A DNA stretch of 64,000 nt from Acidobacteriota bacterium (GTDB lineage: Bacteria; Acidobacteriota; Vicinamibacteria; Vicinamibacterales; CAVVIG01): the NCBI GenBank assembly GCA_003222395.1, contig QHWB01000040.1, positions 590,854 to 654,853 on the forward strand, written 5' to 3'. A program made the position numbers and the translations under genes. This document shows positions 1 to 7,915 of this stretch, one piece after another (the first letter of the stretch is position 1; each line of letters starts with the position of its first letter). A model generated the notes under the pieces. The model worked only from the letters and a program-made list of their open reading frames with translations. It made no database searches and had not been told where the DNA came from.

Positions 1-1131
1 CGCAACCGGAATGGTGATCGCCGGAATCAGCGTCGTGCGCCAGTTCTGAAGGAACAGGAACATGACGAGCACGACGAGCGCGATGGCCTGCGCGAGCGTC
101 GTCACGACCTCGCGAATCGATTCGGAGACGACGCTCGTTGTCTCGAACGCGACGTCCACCTTCATGCCCGGCGGAAAGCGCCTGGACAGACGATCGATTT
201 CCGCGCTCACGTCGCGAAACACCTGCAGCGAGTTCGCGGTCGGGAGCTGCAGGACGCCGATGCCGACGGCATCGCGCGCCTGGTAGCGCGACGCGGTGCC
301 GTAGCTCTCGGCGCCGAGCTCGGTGCGCGCGACGTCCTTCACGCGCACGAGCGCGCCGTCGGTCGCGCGCTTCAGGATGACGTTGTCGAATTCCACCGGA
401 TCGGTCAGCCGTCCGGCGGCGCGGACGCTGATCTGAAAGGTCTGTCCCGGGCGCGCCGGCTGCTGTCCGACGGCACCCGCCGCCACCTGGACGTTCTGCT
501 CGCGCAGCGCCTGCACGACTTCGCCGGCCGTGATGTTGCGGCCGGCGAGGCGATCGGGATCGAGCCACAGGCGCATGGCGTAGCGGCCGACGCCGAAGAC
601 GATCACGTTCCCGACGCCGGGCACGCGCTTGAGCTCGTCGATGACGAAGCGATCGACGTAGTTGCTGATGAAGAGCGGATCGTACTCGCCGTGCTCGGCA
701 TATGCAGCGGCGGCGAGCACGAAGTTCGTCGACACCTTCGCGACCGAGATGCCGACCTGCTTGACCTCGTTCGGCAGCCGCCCTTCGGCCTGCGAGATGC
801 GGTTCTGGACGTCGACGGCGGCGACGTCGAGATTTCGCGAGACCTCGAACGTGATGGTGATCGCGCACGTGCCGTCGTTGCCGCTCGTCGAGGTCATGTA
901 CTGCATGCCCTCGACGCCGTTGATCGCCTGCTCGAGCGGAATCGTCACCCCGGTCTCGACCGTCTGCGCGTTCGCGCCGTTGTAGAACGCAATCACCTGC
1001 ACCTGCGGCGGCGACAGCTCGGGGAACTGCGCGATTGGCAGCGTGGGAATGGCGATCGCGCCGGCAAGAATCAGCACGAGCGAGCAAACGCTCGCGAGGA
1101 TCGGACGGCGGATGAAGGTATCGACGAACAC
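1..1131 (-). CDS. Efflux RND permease (HAE1/AcrB class), 5' part only
   Basis: Inner-membrane proton-driven drug/solute exporter of the tripartite RND pumps. Reading starts at GTG 1131 and runs off the left edge after 377 codons, so only the N-terminal third is present. It opens with FIRRPILASV and the first membrane helix, followed by the periplasmic porter domain (VEGMQYMTSTSGNDGT is a typical AcrB-family loop, then QNRISQAEGRLP), and the visible part ends in the second helix (FLFLQNWRTTLIPAITIPVA). The start is 4 nt after the adaptor stop, so adaptor and permease are surely one transcript. No outer-membrane TolC partner is seen; it may lie to the left. The substrate cannot be told from sequence. 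Confidence 0.93.
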   Translation of the reverse strand, partial: MFVDTFIRRPILASVCSLVLILAGAIAIPTLPIAQFPELSPPQVQVIAFYNGANAQTVETGVTIPLEQAINGVEGMQYMTSTSGNDGTCAITITFEVSRNLDVAAVDVQNRISQAEGRLPNEVKQVGISVAKVSTNFVLAAAAYAEHGEYDPLFISNYVDRFVIDELKRVPGVGNVIVFGVGRYAMRLWLDPDRLAGRNITAGEVVQALREQNVQVAAGAVGQQPARPGQTFQISVRAAGRLTDPVEFDNVILKRATDGALVRVKDVARTELGAESYGTASRYQARDAVGIGVLQLPTANSLQVFRDVSAEIDRLSRRFPPGMKVDVAFETTSVVSESIREVVTTLAQAIALVVLVMFLFLQNWRTTLIPAITIPVA

Positions 1132-1135
1132 GGAA

Positions 1136-2221
1136 TTAGCGATCGGCCTGTATCGGCGCGCCGTCGGCCAGCTTTTGCGTTCCGGAGACGACGACGCGGT
1201 CGCCCGGCTTCAGACCCTCGACGACGGGATAGCTGTCGCCGGCGATGGGACCGACTTTGATCGCGCGCTGCTTCGCGACGAGCCGTCCTCCGGCATCTTC
1301 GGCGACGAAGGCGAAGAACTGACCGCTGACGCGCAGCACCGCCGTCACTGGAATGACGATGCCTTGCGTCGTCTTCCAGATGATGCGCGCGCGAACGTAC
1401 TGGGACGCGCGCAGCGCGAGACCGGGATTGCGGACCAGGCCCTTCACGAGGACCGACTGCGTCTGATCGTCGACGTGCGGCGAGATGAAATAGGCGGTGG
1501 TGACGGCCAGCAGCTGCGATCCATCGCTGCTTCGAACCTGAACCGGCAGGCCGACCCGCAGCTCGCGCACGCGCTCGATCGGCACCGACACGTACACTTC
1601 GAGCGTCTCGTTCTGATCGAGCGTCGTCAGCAGCGTCTGGGTCGTCACCTGGCTGCCGACGCGAACGGGGATATCGCCGATCGTCCCCTCTGTCGGCGCG
1701 CTGATCGTGAAATAGCGCAGCTGCACTTCCTGCTGCCGCACCTGCGCGTCGAGCGACGCGAGATCGGCCTCCGCCGTCCGCAACGCGGTCTCCGATTGTT
1801 CCTGTTCCTGTTTGCTGACGGCGCCGGCGGCATAGAGCTCGCGCGCCCGCTGCGCCCGCTGGCGCGCATAGGCCACCGCCGCCTCGCGCGCGGCACGCTC
1901 GGCCTGCTGGCTCGAGACGGCGGCCTGCTGCCGGCGCGGATCGATCTGCATCAGCGGCGCGCCGGCCGCGACGCGGTCGCCCGATTTCACGAAGATTTGC
2001 GTGATCTGCCCGTCGATCTGCGGCTGGATGGCCGTCGAATGCAGCGACTTGAGCGTGGCGACGTATTCGGTCGCGTCCTCGATCGGCGCCGGCCGGGCCG
2101 GCGCAATCGTCACCACGACGGGCGGAAAGGCCGGCGGCGCGGCGGTCGACTGAGCCCTGTTGCAGGCCGCGGCCAGCGCTGCGGCCAGCACGACGACGGA
2201 TTGACGGCTGCGGAACACCAT
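1136..2221 (-). CDS. Efflux RND periplasmic adaptor (membrane fusion protein)
   Basis: 361-aa adaptor that bridges an RND permease and an outer-membrane channel. The start at 2221 gives a lipoprotein signal (AAALAAACN, Cys near residue 20). Then come a barrel-sandwich half (TEYVATLKSLHSTAIQPQID), an alpha hairpin rich in Ala/Arg/Glu (about residues 95-165), the second lipoyl half (GTIGDIPVRVGSQV) and the beta-barrel and membrane-proximal domains ending GDRVVVSGTQKLADGAPIQ. The frame stays open upstream, but that part reads across the promoter and the padR gene and is rejected. It is the first gene of the adaptor-permease operon and is divergent from padR, which probably controls it. Confidence 0.93.
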   Translation of the reverse strand: MVFRSRQSVVVLAAALAAACNRAQSTAAPPAFPPVVVTIAPARPAPIEDATEYVATLKSLHSTAIQPQIDGQITQIFVKSGDRVAAGAPLMQIDPRRQQAAVSSQQAERAAREAAVAYARQRAQRARELYAAGAVSKQEQEQSETALRTAEADLASLDAQVRQQEVQLRYFTISAPTEGTIGDIPVRVGSQVTTQTLLTTLDQNETLEVYVSVPIERVRELRVGLPVQVRSSDGSQLLAVTTAYFISPHVDDQTQSVLVKGLVRNPGLALRASQYVRARIIWKTTQGIVIPVTAVLRVSGQFFAFVAEDAGGRLVAKQRAIKVGPIAGDSYPVVEGLKPGDRVVVSGTQKLADGAPIQADR

Positions 2222-2250
2222 CCCGGCTATATCCACCTCTTGTACTACGC

Positions 2251-2280
2251 TTGACAATGTGTCGTGGCGCGACATATCGT
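2251..2280 (+). promoter_or_regulatory. Divergent promoter region with PadR-type operator
   Basis: A perfect -35 hexamer TTGACA (2251-2256) is followed by a perfect inverted repeat TGTCG-TGGCG-CGACA (2260-2274; ATGT and ACAT at its outer edges) and a weak -10 (TATCGT, 2275-2280, 18-bp spacing). The repeat lies in the promoter spacer between padR and the divergent efflux operon. PadR proteins commonly bind ATGT/ACAT dyads, so autorepression is inferred. The opposite strand also offers TTGTCA at the same hexamer. Confidence 0.6.
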
Positions 2281-2290
2281 CGTACGCCAT

Positions 2291-2641
2291 ATGATCAGGC
2301 GCGACGCCGACGATCTGCTGCCGCTGACCCCGGCGATGTTCCACGTGCTCGTCGCGCTTGCCGACGGCGAAACGCACGGCTACGCGATCATGAAAGAAGT
2401 CGAGGAGCTCACGGGCGGCGGCGTCCGTCTCAGCACCGGCACGCTCTACGGGATCATCAAGCGGCTGCTCGCCGACGGACTGATTCGCGAGTCGTACGGA
2501 CATGGCGCGCAGCGCGGCGATGACAGGCGGCGCGCGTATTCCCTCACCGCATTCGGCCGCGACGTCGCGCGCGCCGAGGCGGCGCGCCTCGAGCACACGC
2601 TCGCGATCGCCAGGCGCAAGCCGCTGTTCCGCCGGGCGTAG
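2291..2641 (+). CDS. PadR family transcriptional regulator
   Basis: 116-aa winged-helix repressor with the PadR signature LPLTPAMFHVLVALADG, HGYAIMKEVEE and the recognition/wing region LSTGTLYGIIKRLLADGLI. ATG 2291 is preferred over an in-frame GTG at 2264, because 2264 lies inside the putative operator and promoter spacer. The short C-terminal part (few residues beyond the wing) fits the compact PadR-s1 class. It lies upstream of an ADOP permease and divergent from an RND pump; PadR genes next to ADOP permeases are a common acidobacterial pair. The stop codon TAG is supplied by the first bases of a family A repeat, so the original C-terminus may have been altered. Confidence 0.92.
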   Translation: MIRRDADDLLPLTPAMFHVLVALADGETHGYAIMKEVEELTGGGVRLSTGTLYGIIKRLLADGLIRESYGHGAQRGDDRRRAYSLTAFGRDVARAEAARLEHTLAIARRKPLFRRA

Positions 2642-2693
2642 CGCGAGGCTTTCAGCCGAGCGAGGCGACGCTCGCCTGAAAGGCGCGCGCTAC
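2638..2693. repeat. REP-like palindromic repeat, family A copy 1
   Basis: Inverted arms GTAGCGCGAGGCTTTCAG (from 2638) and CTGAAAGGCGCGCGCTAC (to 2693) flank a GC-rich centre, so the transcript would form a long hairpin. The same arms recur at 6786-6913 and 10326-10413, and more weakly at 39184-39237 and 47796-47820. It fills the padR-permease gap and provides the padR stop codon. Confidence 0.75.
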
Positions 2694-2713
2694 CGCGAGC
2701 GTACGGTGAATCC

Positions 2714-5386
2714 ATGTCCCGATCGCAACGCTTCTTTCGTGCGCTGCTGCGGCTGTTCCCGGCCGAGTTCCGCGGCGACTTCGGCGACGACATGGCGGCG
2801 ACGTTCAACGACCAGGCGCGCGACGCGCTCGCGCAGGGAGATCGCATGGCGGCCCTCAGGCTGTGGCGCGATACGATTGCCGGCATCCTCACGACCGCGC
2901 CGCGCGAGCACCTCGACGTCCTGCGCAACGACGTCCGCTACGCCCTCCGGAATCTCCGCCGCAATCCCGGATTCACCGCGGTCGCCGTGGTGGCGCTCGC
3001 GGTCGGCATCGGCGCCAACACCGCCGTCTTCAGCATCGTCAACGGCGTGCTCCTGCAGTCGCTGCCCTACAAGGATCCCGGCGCGCTCGTATTGATGTTC
3101 GAGAAGTGGCCGACCGGGCCGGTCGACAAGTGGGAGTTCTCCGCGCCCGACTTCGAGATCGTCCGCGGCCGTGCGCGGTCGTTCTCGGGGATGGCCGCGT
3201 ACCGCAGCACCACGTACGAGCTCTCGGGCACGATGGCGCCGCAGCGGATTATCGGTACGAAGATTTCGCCGGAGCTCTTCGACGTGCTCGGCGTCGCGCC
3301 GGCATTCGGCCGGGCCATCACCGCGGACGACGACCGCACGTCGTCGAAAGTCGTCGTCCTCGGCCACGGGCTGTGGACGCGCGCGTTCGGCCGCGACCCG
3401 GGAATCGTCGGTCGGACGATTCAGATCGACGGCCAATCCTACGCCGTCATCGGCGTCATGCCGGAACAGCTCGTGTTTCCGCCGCGCGGTGGCGGCAGGA
3501 ACTCCGAGCCGACGGATCTGTACCTGCCGATGTCGTTCACGCCGTTCGAACGCGGTGCGTTCGGCATGATGTACAACAACACCGTCGTCGCGCGCCTCGC
3601 GCCAGGCGTGACGCTCGCGCTGGCGCGCGCCGAAATATCGTCGCTCGTTCCGACAGTGATCGAGAAGTATCCGCCGATGTTGCGGCAGTTCGTCTCGCGG
3701 ATGACGATCCCGATGTTCGACTTCGCGGACGAAGTGGTGGGCGGCAGCCGTCGCATGATTCTGGTGTTGATGGGCGCGGTGGCCATGGTGCTGCTGATCG
3801 GCTGCGTCGACGTCGCCAACCTGATGCTGACGCGCGCCGGCTCGCGTCAACGCGAGCTCGCCGTTCGCTCGGCGCTCGGCGCCAGCGGTCCCCGCATGGT
3901 TCGTCAGCTCCTGACGGAAGGGTTCGTCCTCGCGTCCCTGGGCGCAGTCGCCGGCGGCCTTCTTGCGTACTGGACCATGCATTTGCTCCTGTCGCTCGCG
4001 GGCACTTCTCTTCCGCGCGTCGAATCGATCCGCTTCGACGGACGCGTGATCGTCTTTACCGTCGCCCTGGCGCTCGCCACGCCGCTCGTTTTCGGCGTCG
4101 TCCCAGCGATTCGCGCGGCGATGCAGTCGACGTTCGAGGCGTTGAAGGAAGGCGCGCGCGCCGTGACTTCCGGCCGCGGGCGCCATCGTCTGCTCGCGTC
4201 GCTGGTGGTCGCGCAGTTCGCGCTGGCGCTGATGTTGTCGGTCGGCGCCGGATTGCTGGTCCGCAGCTTCATCCGGCTTCTCGCCTCGAATCCCGGCTTC
4301 AGAACCGAGCACGTCGTCACCGCGACGACCACGGTGCCTGTCGGGCGATACGCATCGGGGCCGCAGGTCAAACAGTTCTATCTGCGTGCTGCCGAGGCGA
4401 CGCACGCCATTCCCGGCGTCACGGCTAATGGCGCGAGCACCGATCGGCCGCTGAACGTGCAGGAACGCCGTACCTTCACGCCCGATTCATCAGCGCGCGA
4501 GATTCCGGAGCTCGGCCGTGTAATCGCCGCGACATGGACCATCGGCAACTACTTCGACGCGCTCGGCATCCCGCTGAAACGCGGCCGCTTTTTCACCGAC
4601 GCCGACGGACGCGGCGGACAGCCGGTCGTCATCATCAACGAGCTGATGGCGAACCGCCTCTGGCCGAACCAGGATCCGATTGGCCATCAGATCAAATGGG
4701 GTATTCCGGCGTCCACTGCGCCGTGGATGACGATCGTCGGCGTGGCCGGCAACGTGAATCAGTCGGCGCTCGGAACCGAGACGATTCCGCAGACGTACGA
4801 ACCGCTGTTCCAGTTGCCAGATGGGGCGCGCGCTGCCTTCTTCTATCGAACCGTCAATCTCGTCGTCCGGTCGAACCGCGAGCCGGCGAGCGTGCTCGCC
4901 GATCTGCGCGCGACGATTCAGCGGCTCGATCCTGCGCTGCCGGTCACGAACGCGCAGGCGCTCGCCGACGTCGTGGGCGAGTCGGTCAAGCCGCAGCGAT
5001 TCAGCATGACCGTCGTGGCGGCGTTCGCGCTGATCGCGCTTGGCCTCGCCGCCATCGGCATCTATGGCGTCCTCGCGAACACCGTGAGCCAGGAGACGCA
5101 CGAGATCGGCGTCCGCATGGCGCTCGGCGCGCAACCGACGACGGTCGTCTGGTCGGTGCTGCGGCGGTCGCTGTCGCTGATGGCGGTTGGCGTCGTGATC
5201 GGCGGCGCCGGCGCGCTCGCGATCACCCGTGTGATGAGCGGTCTCCTGTACGAAGTGCGGCCGACCGACGCCACGACGTTCGCGACCTCTGTGCTCGTGC
5301 TGGCGATCCTGGCCGTCGCGGCGAGCCTCGTGCCTGCATGGCGCGCGACACGCGTCGATCCGTTGATTGCTCTCAGAGCAGAATAA
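2714..5386 (+). CDS. ADOP-family ABC transporter permease (two MacB/FtsX modules)
   Basis: 890-aa integral membrane protein of the acidobacterial duplicated orphan permease type. Residues about 1-75 form a permease-prefix domain (RALLRLFPAEFRGDFGDDMA). Next is a MacB periplasmic-core module starting with a helix (GFTAVAVVALAVGIGANTAV), an FtsX core (VDVANLMLTRAGSRQRELAV, about 365-400), and after residue about 490 a second module ending with FtsX helices (ETHEIGVRMALGAQPTT). No ATPase gene is adjacent, as is usual for this family. MacB-like permeases act by mechanotransmission, but the substrate of ADOP members is unknown. The upstream PadR is the likely regulator. Confidence 0.92.
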   Translation: MSRSQRFFRALLRLFPAEFRGDFGDDMAATFNDQARDALAQGDRMAALRLWRDTIAGILTTAPREHLDVLRNDVRYALRNLRRNPGFTAVAVVALAVGIGANTAVFSIVNGVLLQSLPYKDPGALVLMFEKWPTGPVDKWEFSAPDFEIVRGRARSFSGMAAYRSTTYELSGTMAPQRIIGTKISPELFDVLGVAPAFGRAITADDDRTSSKVVVLGHGLWTRAFGRDPGIVGRTIQIDGQSYAVIGVMPEQLVFPPRGGGRNSEPTDLYLPMSFTPFERGAFGMMYNNTVVARLAPGVTLALARAEISSLVPTVIEKYPPMLRQFVSRMTIPMFDFADEVVGGSRRMILVLMGAVAMVLLIGCVDVANLMLTRAGSRQRELAVRSALGASGPRMVRQLLTEGFVLASLGAVAGGLLAYWTMHLLLSLAGTSLPRVESIRFDGRVIVFTVALALATPLVFGVVPAIRAAMQSTFEALKEGARAVTSGRGRHRLLASLVVAQFALALMLSVGAGLLVRSFIRLLASNPGFRTEHVVTATTTVPVGRYASGPQVKQFYLRAAEATHAIPGVTANGASTDRPLNVQERRTFTPDSSAREIPELGRVIAATWTIGNYFDALGIPLKRGRFFTDADGRGGQPVVIINELMANRLWPNQDPIGHQIKWGIPASTAPWMTIVGVAGNVNQSALGTETIPQTYEPLFQLPDGARAAFFYRTVNLVVRSNREPASVLADLRATIQRLDPALPVTNAQALADVVGESVKPQRFSMTVVAAFALIALGLAAIGIYGVLANTVSQETHEIGVRMALGAQPTTVVWSVLRRSLSLMAVGVVIGGAGALAITRVMSGLLYEVRPTDATTFATSVLVLAILAVAASLVPAWRATRVDPLIALRAE

Positions 5387-5757
5387 GCCAGCCCTGAAAG
5401 GGCCGCCCCACGATCATCCTTCAGCACTTTCTGCGTCACAGATCGCCGCACTCGTCTACGATTCAGTCGCACTATCGCTTCCGGACACTCTGTGCAGCCT
5501 GCTGCATAGGTTTGCACCCCGGATTCCACCGATCATTTCATTTCCACGTTCTTTCGCAAAACGGCGAACGACAAAGCTGTAATTCATCCACGAGGTCGTA
5601 ATCCGCCGCCGTGTCCGTTTTGAGTAACCTCAACTTTTTGAACCAGTTTCCGCGCGTCGACACGATCACAAAACCGGCATCAGAGTTGCCATCGGGGGCG
5701 GTGGCGATCCGCGGCTGAACAGTTCCTGCATCACCTGCGGTAAAGGAGTTTTCCTCC
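5387..5757. other. Intergenic region upstream of mreB
   Basis: 371 bp without a convincing gene. It is less GC-rich than its surroundings. A small dyad TTGAG-TAAC-CTCAA followed by CTTTTT (about 5627-5646) could be a weak terminator. Just before mreB, GGAG of the ribosome site (5745-5748) can pair with CTCC (5754-5757), so the site could be partly masked. A minus-strand frame across 5538-5822 has no recognisable content and overlaps mreB. Confidence 0.4.
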
Positions 5758-6780
5758 GTGTTTGATTCCCTGCTCTCCCGCTTCTGCCACGACCTGGCCA
5801 TCGATCTCGGCACCGCCAACACGTGCGTCTACGCGCGCGGGAGGGGCATCGTTGTCAGCGAGCCGTCGATCGTGGCGCTCAACAAAGTGAACGGCCGCAT
5901 CGAGGCGGTCGGCACCGAGGCGAAGGAAATGCTCGGGCGCACGCCCGGCAACATCACCGCCATCAAGCCGATGAAGGACGGCGTCATCGCCGACTTCGAG
6001 GCCGCGGAAAAGATGCTGACCCACTTCATCCGCAAAGCGCACAAGCGCAGCGGCTGGCTCCGCCCGCGCGTCGTCATCGGCGTGCCGTCCGAGATCACGC
6101 AGGTCGAGCGCCGCGCCGTCAAGGACAGCGCGATGCGGGCCAAGGCGAGCGAAGTGCACCTGGTCGAGGAAGCGATGGCGGCGGCGATCGGCGCCGGGAT
6201 GCCGATCACGGAAGCGTCGGGCAACATGGTGGTCGACATCGGCGGAGGCACCACCGACATCGCGGTGATCTCGCTGGCGGGCGTCGTCTACGGCAAGTCC
6301 GTTCGCATCGCCGGCAACGAGCTCGACGAATCGATCATGCTGCACGCCCGCAAGACGCACAACCTGCTCATCGGCGAGCGGACGGCCGAGCAGATCAAGA
6401 TCGAGATCGGCTCCGCGTTCCCGCTCGAAGCGTCGATGACGATGGAGGTCAAGGGACGGCATCTCACCGAAGGGCGTCCGAAGACGGTGACGATGACCGA
6501 CGGCGAAATCCGCATCGCGCTGGCCGAGCCGGTGAAGGCGATCGTCCAGGCCGTGCACGACGCGCTCGAGCGCATTCCGCCGGAGCTGTCGGCGGACATC
6601 TTCGATCGCGGCATCATTCTCACCGGCGGCGGAGCGCTGCTCAAGAATTTCGACAAGCGGCTGCGCGAGGAAACGGGTCTGCCGGTGCAGCTCGCGGAAG
6701 ATCCGCTGTCGTCGGTCGTGCTGGGCGCGGGCAAGATGCTGTCGGACTTCAATCTCCTGCGCCGCATCTCTCTCGATTAG
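5758..6780 (+). CDS. mreB: Rod-shape determining protein MreB
   Basis: 340-aa bacterial actin that organises the lateral cell-wall machinery under the membrane. Actin-fold motifs are all present: phosphate 1 (LAIDLGTANTCVYARG), the connecting segments (VVIGVPSEITQVERRAV, LVEEAMAAAIGAGMPI), phosphate 2 (MVVDIGGGTTDIAVISL) and the adenosine motif (GIILTGGGALL). The length is normal for MreB. The start is GTG 5758, preceded by AAAGGAG (5742-5748). The gene stands alone: no mreC, mreD or pbp2 follows, so it may be a second or a relocated copy. A family A repeat begins 6 nt after the stop. Confidence 0.97.
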   Translation: MFDSLLSRFCHDLAIDLGTANTCVYARGRGIVVSEPSIVALNKVNGRIEAVGTEAKEMLGRTPGNITAIKPMKDGVIADFEAAEKMLTHFIRKAHKRSGWLRPRVVIGVPSEITQVERRAVKDSAMRAKASEVHLVEEAMAAAIGAGMPITEASGNMVVDIGGGTTDIAVISLAGVVYGKSVRIAGNELDESIMLHARKTHNLLIGERTAEQIKIEIGSAFPLEASMTMEVKGRHLTEGRPKTVTMTDGEIRIALAEPVKAIVQAVHDALERIPPELSADIFDRGIILTGGGALLKNFDKRLREETGLPVQLAEDPLSSVVLGAGKMLSDFNLLRRISLD

Positions 6781-6785
6781 ACCGC

Positions 6786-6913
6786 CGCTCGCCCGAAAGG
6801 CTCGCGCTACAACCCAGACGGCAGGGCACGGTGTCCAGACCGTGCCTCACGCGCGGGGACACGAAGGGCTCGCGCTGCACGTTGCACTGTAGCGCGAGGC
6901 TTTCAGCCGAGCG
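6786..6913. repeat. REP-like palindromic repeat, family A copy 2
   Basis: Arms CGAAAGGCTCGCGCTAC (ending 6810) and GTAGCGCGAGGCTTTCAG (from 6889) are inverted and about 80 bp apart. The space between holds a second hairpin GGCACGGT...ACCGTGCC (6825-6846) and a third partial arm (6863-6880). It fills the whole gap between mreB and the WYL gene, ending 12 nt before the WYL start codon. Confidence 0.75.
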
Positions 6914-6925
6914 TAAGATCGCTCG

Positions 6926-7915
6926 GTGCCCCGGAACGCCGAAGTCATCCGCCAATGGACGATCCTGCGCGAGATCGAGCGGGCGCGCGGCGCGGGCGTC
7001 ACCATCGACGACCTGGCGTCGCTCTGCGATGTCACGACCCGCACGATTCGGCGCGACCTCCAGGCGCTCGAAGAAGCGGGATTTCCTCTCTACGACGATC
7101 GATCGCATGACGACGGCCGCACGCGGTGGCAGGTGAGCGGCCAGGCCTTCAAGGGCCTCGCCGCCGGCCTGACCGTCTCCGAGCTGTGCGCGCTGTATTT
7201 CAGCCGCTCGCTGCTCGAATCGCTGTCCGGCACGCCGTTCCGTGACGATGTCGAGAGCGCGTTCGAAAAGCTGGCTTCCGTCCTGACGCCGCATATGCGG
7301 CAATTCCTCGATCAACTGCCGCGCATCATCGCAACCAAGCCGGATCCGATGCGCCGCAAAGACGACCCGCGCCAGCAGCGGATCATCGCGCGCGCGATCG
7401 ACGCGACGCTGCATCATCGCCAGGCGACGATCGTCTATCATTCGGCGTCGAGCGATCGGACCAAAACCTATCTGGTTCATCCCTGCCGCCTCGCGTACGC
7501 GCAAGGCGGGCTCTACCTCCTCGCGTACGTGCCCGAGTACGGCGAAGTCCGCACGTTCGCCGTCGAGCGCGTTCAGGAACTGTCGCTGCTGGAAGAGCGA
7601 TTTACTCCGATCGAGGAATTGCCCGACACGGCGTTTCCGCACTCGCTCGGCGTGCACACCGGACCGCCGGAACGCGTGGAGCTCGAGTTCGAGCCCGCGG
7701 TCGCCGACTACGTGCGTGCGCGCGAATGGCACCCATCGCAAGCGATGCGCGACACCGAATCGGGCGGCCTGCACATGACGCTGGACGTCTGCCTCGACCG
7801 CGCGCTCGAGAGCTGGATCCTCAGCTTCGGCCCGTTCGCACGCGTCATCGCACCGGATAGTCTTGCCCGCGAAATCGCCGGACGATTCGAAGAAGCACGA
7901 GCGAGGTACGCATGA
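6926..7915 (+). CDS. WYL-domain transcriptional regulator (DeoR-type HTH)
   Basis: 329-aa regulator. A DeoR-type winged helix at residues about 5-65 (IDDLASLCDVTTRTIRRDLQ) is followed by a WYL domain at about 150-220 (ATIVYHSASSDRTKTYLVHP, GGLYLLAYVPEYGEVRTFAV) and a WCX C-terminal region. WYL domains sense nucleotide-like or nucleic-acid ligands in several bacteria. The start is GTG 6926, 12 nt after a family A repeat. Its stop overlaps the amidohydrolase start by 4 nt (ATGA), so it heads a four-gene overlapping operon and may regulate it in response to a catabolite. Confidence 0.93.
   Translation: MPRNAEVIRQWTILREIERARGAGVTIDDLASLCDVTTRTIRRDLQALEEAGFPLYDDRSHDDGRTRWQVSGQAFKGLAAGLTVSELCALYFSRSLLESLSGTPFRDDVESAFEKLASVLTPHMRQFLDQLPRIIATKPDPMRRKDDPRQQRIIARAIDATLHHRQATIVYHSASSDRTKTYLVHPCRLAYAQGGLYLLAYVPEYGEVRTFAVERVQELSLLEERFTPIEELPDTAFPHSLGVHTGPPERVELEFEPAVADYVRAREWHPSQAMRDTESGGLHMTLDVCLDRALESWILSFGPFARVIAPDSLAREIAGRFEEARARYA

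Noticed and set aside
1043..2254. Long plus-strand frame (about 400 codons) over the RND adaptor
   Set aside because: Arg/Asp-rich antisense shadow caused by high GC; the minus strand carries a complete adaptor protein.
5538..5822. Small minus-strand gene upstream of mreB
   Set aside because: It overlaps the mreB start, has no ribosome site and no recognisable sequence.
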